Source: Levilactobacillus brevis (GTDB lineage Bacteria; Bacillota; Bacilli; Lactobacillales; Lactobacillaceae). From it: 64,000 nucleotides of DNA. Both the position numbers and the translations under genes were made by a program. Location: assembly GCA_003666485.1 (NCBI GenBank), contig CP032931.1:2356001-2420000 (forward strand), given 5' to 3'. The notes under the pieces are model-generated. The model ran no database searches and was not told where the DNA came from. It saw nothing but the letters and a program-made list of their open reading frames with translations. Below are positions 45,830 to 54,508 of this stretch, one piece after another. Numbering within the stretch: position 1 is the first letter of the stretch; the number at the start of each line of letters is the position of its first letter.

Positions 45830-46529
45830 GGATCACCCCCACACCTGTGGGGAATACAGCCATTTTATCGATTGGCTTTAACATATGACAGGATCACCCC
45901 CCACACCTGTGGGGAATACACTAGCTTCTTTTTCGTCGCGAAGTCTTTGATGGGATCACCCCCACACCTGTGGGGAATACAAAGGCCCGGACACCTGTAA
46001 GATATCCGAACCAGGATCACCCCCACACCTGTGGGGAATACTCTACACCCTCTACTTCAAGCCATTTTGGTTCAGGATCACCCCCACACCTGTGGGGAAT
46101 ACTTGGCGATGTGGAAACAATGCCAAAAATTTTCAGGATCACCCCCACACCTGTGGGGAATACACACGGGAAGACTTGGAATTTGAGCTAGCTTTGGGAT
46201 CACCCCCACACCTGTGGGGAATACGGGGGCAAGGTAAAACGTACCTAATGGCGATTAGGATCACCCCCACACCTGTGGGGAATACTCGCGGATTGCTGAC
46301 AGTGTCGACTTACTCATGGGATCACCCCCACACCTGTGGGGAATACCGGCTTTCGGATCGCCGTTAGACTCACGTTTGAGGATCACCCCCACACCTGTGG
46401 GGAATACGTTCGCAGCGTTCACTATTTGAATGAAACGGAAGGATCACCCCCACACCTGTGGGGAATACTCTACCAAGTTTTTCATTGATGGAACCTATAC
46501 AGGATCACCCCCACACCTGTGGGGAATAC
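45830..46529 (-). CRISPR. Type I-E CRISPR array, 12 repeats and 11 spacers
   Basis: Twelve 28-bp repeats (plus strand begins GGATCACCCCC, ends CCTGTGGGGAATAC) separated by eleven different 33-bp spacers; period 61 bp. Read on the minus strand the repeat is GTATTCCCC...GTGATCC, the type I-E form seen in lactobacilli and streptococci. Repeats are near identical; the second from the left (45891-45919) has one extra C (29 bp), as expected at the old, leader-distal end. A leader promoter lies at 46603-46631 and a terminator at 45795-45822. No cas gene is present in the window; the array interrupts the usual pgsA-cinA neighbourhood. Confidence 0.98.
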
Positions 46530-46650
46530 ACTAAACAAATCCCGTCAGACCGGCATTCCAATTTCGCAAAAGTCCGAATTTTGTTTAACTTGCTTTTTTA
46601 CCAGCATACCCTATCTGCTTTCGATGCGCAATTTACTTCAGTTATCACAA
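46530..46650 (-). promoter_or_regulatory. CRISPR leader with promoter
   Basis: Minus strand TTGCGC (46626-46631), 17-base spacer, TATGCT (46603-46608), about 70 bases before the first repeat. The position fits a leader, supporting minus-strand transcription. Confidence 0.65.
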
Positions 46651-46651
46651 A

Positions 46652-46675
46652 GGGCCGCGACAATTGCCGCAGCCC
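46652..46675 (-). terminator. Hairpin after pgsA, possible weak terminator
   Basis: GGGCTGCG / CGCGGCCC stem (one mismatch) followed only by CTTTGTG, so termination may be partial. Confidence 0.5.
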
Positions 46676-46699
46676 GAAACATAACCGTATTTTTCGCAA

Positions 46700-47287
46700 T
46701 TATTCAGCTGAAGATTCCGCAAACACTTGGCGATTTTGCACGAAGTAATCGATACCTGAGTAGATCGTGAAGAACAGGCAAATGTAGAAGAAAATCAGTG
46801 CCATTGGTACGTTGATGGCGCCAAAGCCGATGTTGTTCAGCAAGAGTAGGATGATGCCCACCATTTGGGTCGTCGTCTTGATTTTTCCTGGCCATGCGGC
46901 GGCTAAGACCTTGCCACCAGTTTCCACGACGATTAATCGCAACCCGGTCACCGCCAGCTCACGGCACACGATGATAGCTACCGCCCAAGCTGGCACGGCG
47001 CCCATCGACACCAGGATGATGAACGCCGTCATGACGATCATCTTGTCAGCCAACGGATCGGCAAATTTACCGAAGTTGGTGACCAAGTGGTTGCGCCGGG
47101 CGATTTGGCCGTCCAAAAAGTCGGTGATGGAAGCGGCCGCGAACACAACGGCCCCCCAGACCTGAGCGACGGGAATCGCGGTGCCAAACCAGGTCACTTG
47201 TCCCCAATCCAGTGGCAAGACCAACAACAGGATGAAAACGGGAATCAAGATAATGCGAACAATGGTTAAGCGATTTGGTAGGTTCAC
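46700..47287 (-). CDS. pgsA: CDP-diacylglycerol-glycerol-3-phosphate phosphatidyltransferase
   Basis: Integral membrane enzyme that commits CDP-diacylglycerol to phosphatidylglycerol synthesis. 195 residues, four to six membrane helices; the CDP-alcohol phosphotransferase motif is visible as DFLDGQIAR, then NFGKFADPLADK. Start ATG 47287. It follows the rodZ-like gene by 69 bp, the order rodZ-pgsA-cinA-recA common in Bacilli. Confidence 0.96.
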   Translation of the reverse strand: MNLPNRLTIVRIILIPVFILLLVLPLDWGQVTWFGTAIPVAQVWGAVVFAAASITDFLDGQIARRNHLVTNFGKFADPLADKMIVMTAFIILVSMGAVPAWAVAIIVCRELAVTGLRLIVVETGGKVLAAAWPGKIKTTTQMVGIILLLLNNIGFGAINVPMALIFFYICLFFTIYSGIDYFVQNRQVFAESSAE

Positions 47288-47356
47288 GAAAAGTTCCTCC
47301 TTAAATTTCTAACTAAAAAGGCGCGCCGGTCGCCACGGACCGACCCGCCTTGAGTC

Positions 47357-48295
47357 TTACTTAAATTCCAACGTCACAGTTTGTACTTGTGAAGTCGTCG
47401 TGCTGGAGCTGGTCGTCGTGCCAGTCGTTGAACTGGAACTCGTGGCGTTGCTCGTGCTGGTTGCGGACGTAAAGTTGAAGGACTTGCCGTCAACCTTCAC
47501 CTTGGTAGCTGGGGCGTTTCCAAACTTCAGGGTAACACTCGTCGCTGAACTTGGAATCGTCAGTGAATGTGACGTTGAAGATGACAACGTGCCTTGCCAA
47601 ACGGTTGAGCCGCTGACCGTAACGGACATCCAAGCACTCCCGGTAGCTGACAGGCTCATCTTCGGCTTAGAAGAAGCGTTCTTCATTTCCCAAGTTGATC
47701 CAGAAGTCGTCGAACTCAATTGCTTGAAGCTAGGCGTCTTAGTGGCCTTCTTGGAAGAAGATTTCTTCGAGGAAGACTTACTGCTGCTACTGCTACTCTT
47801 GGTCTTGTTCGAGCTACTACCAGAAACGCTGACTGAACTGCTGTCGACGTTATCCTTCGTGGTACCGCCGCCGTTGTGCGACGCAGCGACCCAGATACCC
47901 ACCAAGATGACCAAAACGACGATGACGATCCCAATAACGGGAATCGTTCGGCGTAATTTCACATAACGCTCATCGACTTGTCGTTGTTGTGAACGGGTCT
48001 CCGGATTGTTTTCATTTACCTTATCAACATATTCTTGCGTCTGTGTACTTGGCAAAGCACTGTCAAATTGCTTTAACAGCTCCGCACCGTCCAAGTCGAC
48101 CATGTCGGCATACTGCTTGATAAATGCCCGCACGTAAAAGTCTCCGGGCAACTCATCGAAGTTTTGATCTTCAATGGCAATCAGATAACGCTTTTGAATC
48201 TTCGTCGTCTGTTGCAGGTCGTCCAGCGTAAAGCCCTTCGCGATACGCGCATCACGCAGCGTTTTTCCCAATGTAATTTTGCTGTTATCACTCAT
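47357..48295 (-). CDS. RodZ-like (YmfM) helix-turn-helix membrane protein
   Basis: 312 residues: N-terminal HTH_25 domain (LGKTLRDARIAKGFTLDDLQQ, 9-29; extends to about 85), a membrane span (about 113-134), a Ser/Lys-rich linker (about 145-195) and a C-terminal DUF4115-like beta domain. RodZ links MreB to the cell-wall synthesis machinery, fitting the rod-shape genes mreBCD elsewhere in this window. A possible extended -10 (TGCTATACT) lies at 48334-48341. Confidence 0.87.
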   Translation of the reverse strand: MSDNSKITLGKTLRDARIAKGFTLDDLQQTTKIQKRYLIAIEDQNFDELPGDFYVRAFIKQYADMVDLDGAELLKQFDSALPSTQTQEYVDKVNENNPETRSQQRQVDERYVKLRRTIPVIGIVIVVLVILVGIWVAASHNGGGTTKDNVDSSSVSVSGSSSNKTKSSSSSSKSSSKKSSSKKATKTPSFKQLSSTTSGSTWEMKNASSKPKMSLSATGSAWMSVTVSGSTVWQGTLSSSTSHSLTIPSSATSVTLKFGNAPATKVKVDGKSFNFTSATSTSNATSSSSTTGTTTSSSTTTSQVQTVTLEFK

Positions 48296-48407
48296 GATTT
48301 AATTCTCCACCTGTTCAAAATTTCTCTATAAGCAGTATAGCATAGGCATCGCCGCATTTTCAGCCACAACACCCATAATTCAGGATTTAACGGTTTCTTA
48401 ACCTCCG

Positions 48408-49697
48408 TTACGGCAAAATCGTATAGACGGTTTGCCGGCTGGCTGCCTGAAATTGCGCCATGGCCGCTTGAACATCGGCGAAGGTCATCCCCTCCAGAAC
48501 CGTCAGCTCATCAAAGATGGTCGCCCCGCCAAATAGCGGTCCGTCGTACTGATTAGCGATGGCTTCGACCGAGTTGATGGCCCCAATCGTCCGGCCAATT
48601 GCTTCACGTTTGACCAGGTCAAATTGTGCTTTAGCTGCCACCAATTGTGCAGGCGCATCGGTTAAGATGGCAGTTAGTTCACTGACAAAAGATTCTGGGT
48701 GATCGGTGTCACCGGCCAGTTGGGCAAAATGCGCCCCGCGCTGAATCTGGAAGTCGTAACCAAAGCTGTCGTCGATCACGTTGGCGTCGTACAACCGCAA
48801 GTAGTTGTCACTGGTATCGTTAAACAACAGGTCAAAGGCCAGCGACACCGCGACGTTGTAGGTCAGACCTGCCTTGCCCGCAGGCACCTCATCGTACCCG
48901 CGCAGGCCAATGCTGACCTTAGGCCGATTAACGGTCAAATGCCGCGTGGTAGTCGGCTTGATCTCATCAGCGGGCGTTTGTGGGGCCGGCACCCGTTGAA
49001 TGGGCTGGTTAGGGCCGAACGTCTTGCCGTCTTGGTTGGCCGTAATCCACGCCAACGTTTCTTCGGGATCTAACTGTCCCACAACAATTAAATTCATATT
49101 GCTGGGGTGGTAGAACGTGTTGTACGCCGCGTACAGGTCGTCTGCGGTAATTTTATCAATGGAATCCACCGTCCCCGCGATGTCGATGTGCAGCGGCTCG
49201 CGTGGATACAATTGGCCAATCATGCCAAAGTAGCTTTGCCACCCGGGGTCATCGTCGTACATTTCAATTTCTTGGCCGATGATGCCCTTTTCCTTGTTGA
49301 CCGTGGCCGCCGTGAAGTACGGTTGCTGCACGAAATCCAGGAGAATATCCAGGTTCTCGTGCAGGTGGCTGGTGGTCGCAAACAAGTAGCTGGTTTGTGT
49401 AAAGCTGGTGAAGGCATTGGCACTGGCGCCGTATTGGCCAAAGAGGTCAAAGGCGTCGTGGTCCTCTTTTTCAAATAACTTGTGTTCCAAGAAGTGGGCA
49501 ATTCCATCGGGGAACCGCACTGGTTGGCTTTGCCCCCGCGGCACAAATTCGTTGTCGGTCGACCCATAGTTCGTGGTCATCACGGCAAAAGTCTTGTGGA
49601 AACCGGCTTTGGGAACCAAAATCACTTTCAACCCGTTGGCCAAGGTCGTTTGAAAGACGGTCTCGCCCAACCGCGAATACGTTTGTTTAGTTAGCAT
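48408..49697 (-). CDS. ymfH: M16-family zinc peptidase (YmfH-like)
   Basis: 429 residues, predicted cytoplasmic. The inverted zinc motif HFLEH (HXXEH) near residue 70 with a downstream Glu marks it as the catalytic member of the M16 pair. ATG 49697 was chosen over GTG 49706, which lies in the GGGGGTG ribosome site; it overlaps the end of ymfF by 11 bp. The pair is encoded before the rodZ-like gene and pgsA as in Bacillus; the substrate is unknown. Confidence 0.88.
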   Translation of the reverse strand: MLTKQTYSRLGETVFQTTLANGLKVILVPKAGFHKTFAVMTTNYGSTDNEFVPRGQSQPVRFPDGIAHFLEHKLFEKEDHDAFDLFGQYGASANAFTSFTQTSYLFATTSHLHENLDILLDFVQQPYFTAATVNKEKGIIGQEIEMYDDDPGWQSYFGMIGQLYPREPLHIDIAGTVDSIDKITADDLYAAYNTFYHPSNMNLIVVGQLDPEETLAWITANQDGKTFGPNQPIQRVPAPQTPADEIKPTTTRHLTVNRPKVSIGLRGYDEVPAGKAGLTYNVAVSLAFDLLFNDTSDNYLRLYDANVIDDSFGYDFQIQRGAHFAQLAGDTDHPESFVSELTAILTDAPAQLVAAKAQFDLVKREAIGRTIGAINSVEAIANQYDGPLFGGATIFDELTVLEGMTFADVQAAMAQFQAASRQTVYTILP

Positions 49698-50967
49698 GTT
49701 GCGCACCCCCGTGTAAGCAATAAGTGGCCTGCAACGTGACCTGTTGGGCCACCCGTTGCACGTCGGCGACAGATACCGCCGCTAATTTTTCCCGCCACGT
49801 CTTGAGTGGTTCCGTCAAATGCGTCAGTTCACTGTTGAGCAGACTGACCAATTTGCGTTGGGGACTATCCAGTCCGGCCAAGCGCGCATTTAACAGACTG
49901 GCCTTGACTTCGGCCAGCAGTTCTGCGGACAACTCACCGCGCTGTAAGGCCGCCAGTTGTTCGCCAATAATGGCCACGACCCGGTCCTGGTTCTCCGCTT
50001 GAATCCCGCTTTGAACGCCCAACGTCCCGGTAAATGGATTGTAGCTACTGCTGGCGTAGTAGGCCAGACTTGCCTTCTCCCGCACGTTGGTAAACAGCAG
50101 GGACAACGGCGTACCCCCAAAGGCCGCGTTAAAGACCACGGCGGCCATGAAGTCCGCGTCATCGCGATAGATTGGCAGTTGGTAAGCCAAGTTTAATTTG
50201 GCCTGCACGACTGGCGCCACGTCATCACCGGCCTGCACATCAGCGCGCTTGTCCCAACGATAGTACGGGGAATCATCGACCAGCTGTCGGTCCGTCAACG
50301 GCCAAGACTCGAGCGCAGTTTGCACCCGTTCGGCCGTCACGTCACCGACTACGGCCACATGAATTGCGTCGTTGGCCAACATCTCATGGTAGGTACCCAA
50401 AATATCGGTCGCCGTCAATTCACCTAAGGTCGTGGTATCACCCAAGGCACTCATGGCCTGGGCTGGCTGACCGGTGAACAGCAATTCCTGTAGCCGCCGG
50501 TTCGCCAAGTATTGTTTATCATCATCTAACGATTTAATTGCCGTCAAGAGGTTCTGGCGTTGCTGGGTAAAGGTGGCCGGGTCGAATTGCCCATTTGGCA
50601 ACAGCGGTTCGAACAAGACGGCCTTCAAGAGTGCCATCCCCTGTTCAAACAGCGGCGTCTGATCGGCAAATTGATCCAAATACTGTTCGTCAACGACCGA
50701 GCACGTTAAACGAATCACGTGCTTGGTCCCCAACTTCACCACGCTGATGCCAAAGCTGGCACCATACAAACGTGACAGTTGCCGGGCCAGCGCCGTTTGG
50801 GTCGGATATGCTGCCGTACTGGTCTCTAAGACTTGCGCTAACAGCGCCCGCGCGGTAATCGCCGTGGCCGTCAGTGGCGCAACGAAGTCCACCTTAATGC
50901 CAATCGTTTTAAATTGTTTAGTGGGTAACAGGTCGAGCGTTACCCCGTCTCGTATGCGAAAATGCAC
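49687..50967 (-). CDS. ymfF: M16-family peptidase-like protein lacking the zinc motif (YmfF-like)
   Basis: 426 residues, homologous in layout to YmfH, but no HXXEH is visible, so it is probably the non-catalytic partner, as in other two-subunit M16 proteases. Start: GTG 50967 (GGAGG nine bases upstream) is preferred to TTG 50973. Promoter at 51008-51036. First gene of the ymfF-ymfH(-rodZ-pgsA) block. Confidence 0.85.
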   Translation of the reverse strand: MHFRIRDGVTLDLLPTKQFKTIGIKVDFVAPLTATAITARALLAQVLETSTAAYPTQTALARQLSRLYGASFGISVVKLGTKHVIRLTCSVVDEQYLDQFADQTPLFEQGMALLKAVLFEPLLPNGQFDPATFTQQRQNLLTAIKSLDDDKQYLANRRLQELLFTGQPAQAMSALGDTTTLGELTATDILGTYHEMLANDAIHVAVVGDVTAERVQTALESWPLTDRQLVDDSPYYRWDKRADVQAGDDVAPVVQAKLNLAYQLPIYRDDADFMAAVVFNAAFGGTPLSLLFTNVREKASLAYYASSSYNPFTGTLGVQSGIQAENQDRVVAIIGEQLAALQRGELSAELLAEVKASLLNARLAGLDSPQRKLVSLLNSELTHLTEPLKTWREKLAAVSVADVQRVAQQVTLQATYCLHGGAQHAN

Positions 50968-51007
50968 GCGCAATTGCCTCCTCTAGCAAAATACTAATCG
51001 GTGTTTA

Positions 51008-51036
51008 ATTTTAAGGGAAGCGCGCCAGAAATACAA
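51008..51036 (-). promoter_or_regulatory. ymfF promoter
   Basis: Minus strand TTGTAT (51031-51036), 17-base spacer, TAAAAT (51008-51013). Confidence 0.7.
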
Positions 51037-51087
51037 GCAACCGCGCCGAAATTGTCGGATTTTACCGAAACGTGTGTGAGCTGGCTG

Positions 51088-51264
51088 GCTGCCTGCCGTT
51101 GCGCGAAATCTAGGTTGGAACGCTGGGGGAGGACGTTCTGAGCCAAAGCCCGGTCTCAGAACTTGCTTTGAGCCGAAAACCACGTCTCAAAGTCACCAAT
51201 TTACCAGCAAAGAACGCTGGCAAATTCCCCGGCTGAACCTAGATTTCGCGCCACTCTCGGCTAC
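51088..51264 (+). repeat. IR187 dispersed structured repeat, copy I (subfamily II)
   Basis: About 177 bp. Outer arms CGCGAAATCTAGGTT / AACCTAGATTTCGCG; inner hairpin AATTTACCAGC / GCTGGCAAATT. Inverted pair with copy J across 357 bp. Confidence 0.85.
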
Positions 51265-51459
51265 AGTGGTAGCATATTGGCAACAATCACCTAACTCGCC
51301 ACGTTTTACCACTCATTGTATTTCTGGCACGATTGTACCTTCCCAACCGGTTACTTCCAAGCTGACATCCATTCCCTTACTAATACTAACGAAATTCGGC
51401 GGCAATTAATTACCCCTTGTACTAGCTTCTTAAGAAAAATTTCAATTCCAGCTGCCTAC

Positions 51460-51501
51460 AAAAAAGTGGCAATCCACATTCAAAGCAAATGGATTGCCAC
51501 T
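51460..51501 (-). terminator. Terminator of the amino-acid ABC transporter unit
   Basis: Perfect 12-bp stem AGTGGCAATCCA / TGGATTGCCACT with six T on the minus strand. It lies about 330 bp after the last transporter gene, so copy J is inside the 3' untranslated region. The rest of 51265-51621 shows no gene. Confidence 0.85.
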
Positions 51502-51621
51502 ATGATTCATTGAAATAACAATTGTAATCTGACTAACATCAACCTTGCCGGAGCCCCTGCCTGGTGGCGGCAGCGGTCAAACCACCACTAGAGCTTAACT
51601 AATTGGTGGTGACTCACGCCC

Positions 51622-51808
51622 GTAGCCGTGAGTCCGCCAAATATGGGTTCAGCCGTGGGAGTTACCTTAGCAGCGGTTTGGGCTGGTTAGGTAACTGGCG
51701 TCTTTGAGATGCGGTTCCCCGGCTCAAAGGCGAGGTGTCGAGACCGCTCTGTGGCTCGACCCGTCTGCCCACCGCGTTCCGACCCATATTTGGCGGACGG
51801 TAGGCGGT
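51622..51808 (-). repeat. IR187 dispersed structured repeat, copy J
   Basis: Full-length copy (187 bp), inverted orientation. Outer arms CCAAATATGGGT / ACCCATATTTGG. Inner stem GTTACCT / AGGTAAC, a compensated change from GTTTCCT / AGGAAAC (copy D) and GTTCCCT / AGGGAAC (copy B). Confidence 0.85.
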
Positions 51809-51834
51809 CGCCTCACACCAGCTGTCGGTAGCGC

Positions 51835-52683
51835 TTATTTCTTCGGCAACAGTGGCGTATCCACGTTACTGCCGAACCATTTCTGATTGATCTTTTCCAA
51901 GGCTCCGTTGGCAGCCAATCGCTTCAAGCCGGCGTTGATCTTGTGCCGCATGGTGACATCACCCTTGCGCATCCCCACCGCAAACTTTTCCTTAGGGAAG
52001 CTGCCAACCGTTACCCGGTAATCTTCGGGATGCGCTTGGTGTTTGATGTAGTAATTGGCGTACGTACTGTCGATCAGTAGGCCTTGAATCCGGCCGACGT
52101 TCAGGTCGATGAACGCGTTGGTAAAGGAATCGTAGGTCACTGCCTCGTGGTTTTTGATCCGGTCCTTCAGCAGCTTGGGGTGGGTCTCAATATCGTTGGC
52201 CCCCGACGACCCGGTTTGAGCGCCCAAGACCTTGCCTGTCATGTCCTGATACGAACTGATGTGATTTTTCTTCAGCGTGACCAAGACCTGGTCATTATTC
52301 AGATACGTATCAGAGAAGGCCACCTGCTTTTCCCGTTGTGGCGTGATGGAAAAGCCGTTCCAGATCAGATCGATCGTGCCGTTGTGCAACTCCGTAACGT
52401 TCATGCTCCAGTCAATGGATTGGAAATCGACCTTGACCCCGTACAGCTTGAAGACGGCGCGGGCCAAGTCGATGTCGTACCCGACCAGTTGGCCACTCTT
52501 TTGCCGAAAGCCCATGGGAACGAAGCTGTCGTCCAGCCCCACGACCACTTTTTTCTTCTTTAAAACGCTGGACCAGGTGTCATCTTGGTTGGCCCGTTGC
52601 GTGACGTTGTTGCAGCCCGCTAGGATGCCGCCCAGGCCAACGATGACGGCGAGTAAGGCCCAGAATCGTAAATACTTTTTCAT
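51835..52683 (-). CDS. Amino-acid ABC transporter, substrate-binding lipoprotein
   Basis: 282 residues, SBP_bac_3 (family 3) fold. Signal peptide with lipobox ILAGC (Cys at about 24), then the binding domain (VVVGLDDSFVPMGF; GYDIDLARAVFKLYG; DLIWNGFSITPQRE). ATG 52683 follows GGAGG by seven bases. Last gene of the permease-ATPase-binding protein unit, nine to eighteen bp apart. Family 3 proteins bind polar or basic amino acids; the T-box upstream suggests histidine (inference). Confidence 0.9.
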   Translation of the reverse strand: MKKYLRFWALLAVIVGLGGILAGCNNVTQRANQDDTWSSVLKKKKVVVGLDDSFVPMGFRQKSGQLVGYDIDLARAVFKLYGVKVDFQSIDWSMNVTELHNGTIDLIWNGFSITPQREKQVAFSDTYLNNDQVLVTLKKNHISSYQDMTGKVLGAQTGSSGANDIETHPKLLKDRIKNHEAVTYDSFTNAFIDLNVGRIQGLLIDSTYANYYIKHQAHPEDYRVTVGSFPKEKFAVGMRKGDVTMRHKINAGLKRLAANGALEKINQKWFGSNVDTPLLPKK

Positions 52684-52695
52684 CAAATGACCTCC

Positions 52696-53331
52696 CTAGT
52701 TCTTGGGTTCCACACGTAGCATTTGGTCCGCAATGGCCTCTGCGAATGGCATGTCGTGGGTCACCACGATTTGGGTGATGCCCTCGTCACGTAGTTTCAA
52801 AATGATTTGTTCCACTTCTTTACGCAGGTCTGGGTCCAAGGCCGACGTGGGTTCGTCGTAGCACAGTAACTTGGGGTGCATCGCAAGTGCCCGGACAATG
52901 GCGACCCGTTGCTTTTGCCCGCCGGATAACTCGTAGGGGAACAAGTCCGCTTTGTCGCCCAAGTCCAGTTGTTTCAGCAGCCGGTCGGCTTCAGCATTGG
53001 CGTCTTGCGTGGATTGCTTGAGCACCATGGTCGGCGCCAACGTCACGTTCTGGCGGACGGTGAGGTTCGGGAATAATTGATAATCCTGAAAGACCACGCC
53101 GATGACCGCATCGTTATCCCGGTTCGTGGCGGGATCAAAGGGTTGGCCGTCTAGTAGAAATTGGCCGCTGTCAACGCTGGCCAAGCCACTGATACACCGC
53201 AGTAACGTTGTTTTCCCGGCCCCAGACGGCCCAACGATCGTCAAAATCTTGCCATCTTCAACGGTCAGGTTGACGTCGTCCAGGATGGTTTTGCCACCAA
53301 ATTTTTTCGTAATGCCTTTAAGTTCTAACAT
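52696..53331 (-). CDS. Amino-acid ABC transporter ATPase
   Basis: 211 residues, polar amino-acid subfamily. Walker A GPSGAGKT (about 34-41), Q-loop FQDYQLFPNLTV, signature LSGGQKQR (about 136), Walker B LLCYDEPTSALDP, H-loop VTHDM. Slightly short at the C-terminus compared with the 240-residue GlnQ type. Middle gene of the transporter unit. Confidence 0.94.
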   Translation of the reverse strand: MLELKGITKKFGGKTILDDVNLTVEDGKILTIVGPSGAGKTTLLRCISGLASVDSGQFLLDGQPFDPATNRDNDAVIGVVFQDYQLFPNLTVRQNVTLAPTMVLKQSTQDANAEADRLLKQLDLGDKADLFPYELSGGQKQRVAIVRALAMHPKLLCYDEPTSALDPDLRKEVEQIILKLRDEGITQIVVTHDMPFAEAIADQMLRVEPKN

Positions 53332-53349
53332 ATGTTGACCATCCTTTCC

Positions 53350-53991
53350 TTAACGCCAGAAACTGTAGTGCCGTTCGAGCCGCTTCAAGACCAGCGTGCA
53401 GACGGCCGTCAGTAGTAAGTAGATCACGCCGACCAATAACATGGGTACCAGCGTCACGTCTCGTGCCATGGCCACGTTGCCGGCCCGCAACAGGTCGCCT
53501 AACCCGATGACGTAGACCAATGAGGAATCCTTGACCAGGTTAATGACTTCATTACCGATGGAAGGCAAGACGATCTTGACCACTTGGGGAATCACGATCT
53601 TGCGTAGCGTCTGCCAGTTGGTCAGCCGTAAGACCCGGGCACTTTCGTATTGCCCCGCCGGAATAGCTTGCAGGCCACCCCGGAAGATTTCAGCGAAGTA
53701 GGCCGTGTAATTTAAAATAAAGGCAAACAGCGCCGCATCGTAACGCTGGAAGACGATGCCGATGATGGGTAACCCGTAAAAAACGAAAATTAATTGCAGT
53801 AACAAGGGCGTCCCCCGCATCAGCCACACGTAGATATTGATGATCCAGGTCAGCGGTTTGAACCGCGTCGTCATCCCCAACCCGACCAGAATACCCAACG
53901 GAATTGCGATAATGATGGTCCAGAAGAAGATGGATAAGGTCATCCCCGTCCCGGAAAGTAATGATGGTAAAATTTGCGTCACGTAATTCAT
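53350..53991 (-). CDS. Amino-acid ABC transporter permease
   Basis: 213 residues, HEQRo/HisMQ family, with about five membrane helices and the EAA loop (GGLQAIPAGQYESARVL). ATG 53991 (AAGGAGG seven bases upstream) was chosen; the longer frame to 54045 runs into the T-box terminator hairpin. First gene after the leader, so all three are under T-box control. Confidence 0.93.
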   Translation of the reverse strand: MNYVTQILPSLLSGTGMTLSIFFWTIIIAIPLGILVGLGMTTRFKPLTWIINIYVWLMRGTPLLLQLIFVFYGLPIIGIVFQRYDAALFAFILNYTAYFAEIFRGGLQAIPAGQYESARVLRLTNWQTLRKIVIPQVVKIVLPSIGNEVINLVKDSSLVYVIGLGDLLRAGNVAMARDVTLVPMLLVGVIYLLLTAVCTLVLKRLERHYSFWR

Positions 53992-54013
53992 AATGATTCC
54001 TCCTTCGCCAAAT

Positions 54014-54051
54014 AAAAAAAGCCCTCTCGAGAAAAGTCTTCTCAAGAGGGC
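54014..54051 (-). terminator. Second T-box terminator
   Basis: GCCCTCTTGAGAAG / CTTTTCTCGAGAGGGC type stem followed by seven T on the minus strand. Confidence 0.85.
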
Positions 54052-54140
54052 GTCTCAACGCTGTGCCACCTCATGTTCTCGACGCGCTCACGCCACGCCG
54101 ACTCAGTGAGTTCCTAGCGTCTCGCTGTTGCGGCGGGATC

Positions 54141-54180
54141 AAAAAAATCGCCCTCCTAGGTCCAAAGACCTAAGAGGACG
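54141..54180 (-). terminator. First T-box terminator
   Basis: CGTCCTCTTAGGTC / GACCTAGGAGGGCG stem followed by seven T on the minus strand. Confidence 0.85.
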
Positions 54181-54412
54181 ATCACATCGTGGTTCCACCT
54201 CATGTTTGTTTTCATATCACTACGAAAACCTCAGCGAGTTGCTAGCAACTCCAGCGATAACGGGGCTTTTCCCGAGTCATCTTACTCATTTCAGACGACC
54301 AACTCACAGATGTGGTTCGAATCGTTCAGTCCGCCCGTTTCCATCCGCGGGGCTTTCTGGAGAACCTGAACAACTCTACTCTTCCGTTCAACGTTTTTCA
54401 TTCATTGACAGT

Positions 54413-54441
54413 ATATTACTTTTTTTCAGAGATCGTGTCAA
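54413..54441 (-). promoter_or_regulatory. Promoter of the T-box/ABC transporter unit
   Basis: Minus strand TTGACA (54436-54441), 17-base spacer, TAATAT (54413-54418). Confidence 0.85.
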
Positions 54442-54453
54442 GTCTTGAAAATG

Positions 54454-54493
54454 AAAAAAGGTGTTCAACTCGTGCACGCACCAGTTAACACCT
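54454..54493 (-). terminator. Terminator of the mre-min unit (after minD)
   Basis: AGGTGTTAACT / AGTTGAACACCT stem followed by six T on the minus strand. Confidence 0.85.
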
Positions 54494-54508
54494 CGTTTTT
54501 TAAAATTT

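Larger units (their letters stand above)
54010..54406 (-). promoter_or_regulatory. T-box leader with two antiterminator/terminator modules (probable His)
   Basis: One stem I is followed by T-box 1 (AGGTGGAACCACG, about 54188-54200) with terminator 54141-54180, and then T-box 2 (AGGTGGCACAGCG, about 54060-54072) with terminator 54014-54051. In stem I, AGTA opens the specifier loop, a helix GAGTTGTTCAG / CTGAACGATTC closes above it, and GAAC precedes CAC, the same position as GGC after GAAA in glyQS leaders. This makes CAC (His) the likely specifier; it is my inference. Confidence 0.8.

Noticed and set aside
45620..46700. cas genes near the CRISPR array
   Set aside because: Both flanks are housekeeping genes (cinA and pgsA); no Cas-like protein was seen anywhere in the window.
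45970..46748. Short repeated-peptide frames such as 45970-46191 and 46092-46367
   Set aside because: They are translations of the CRISPR repeats and spacers.
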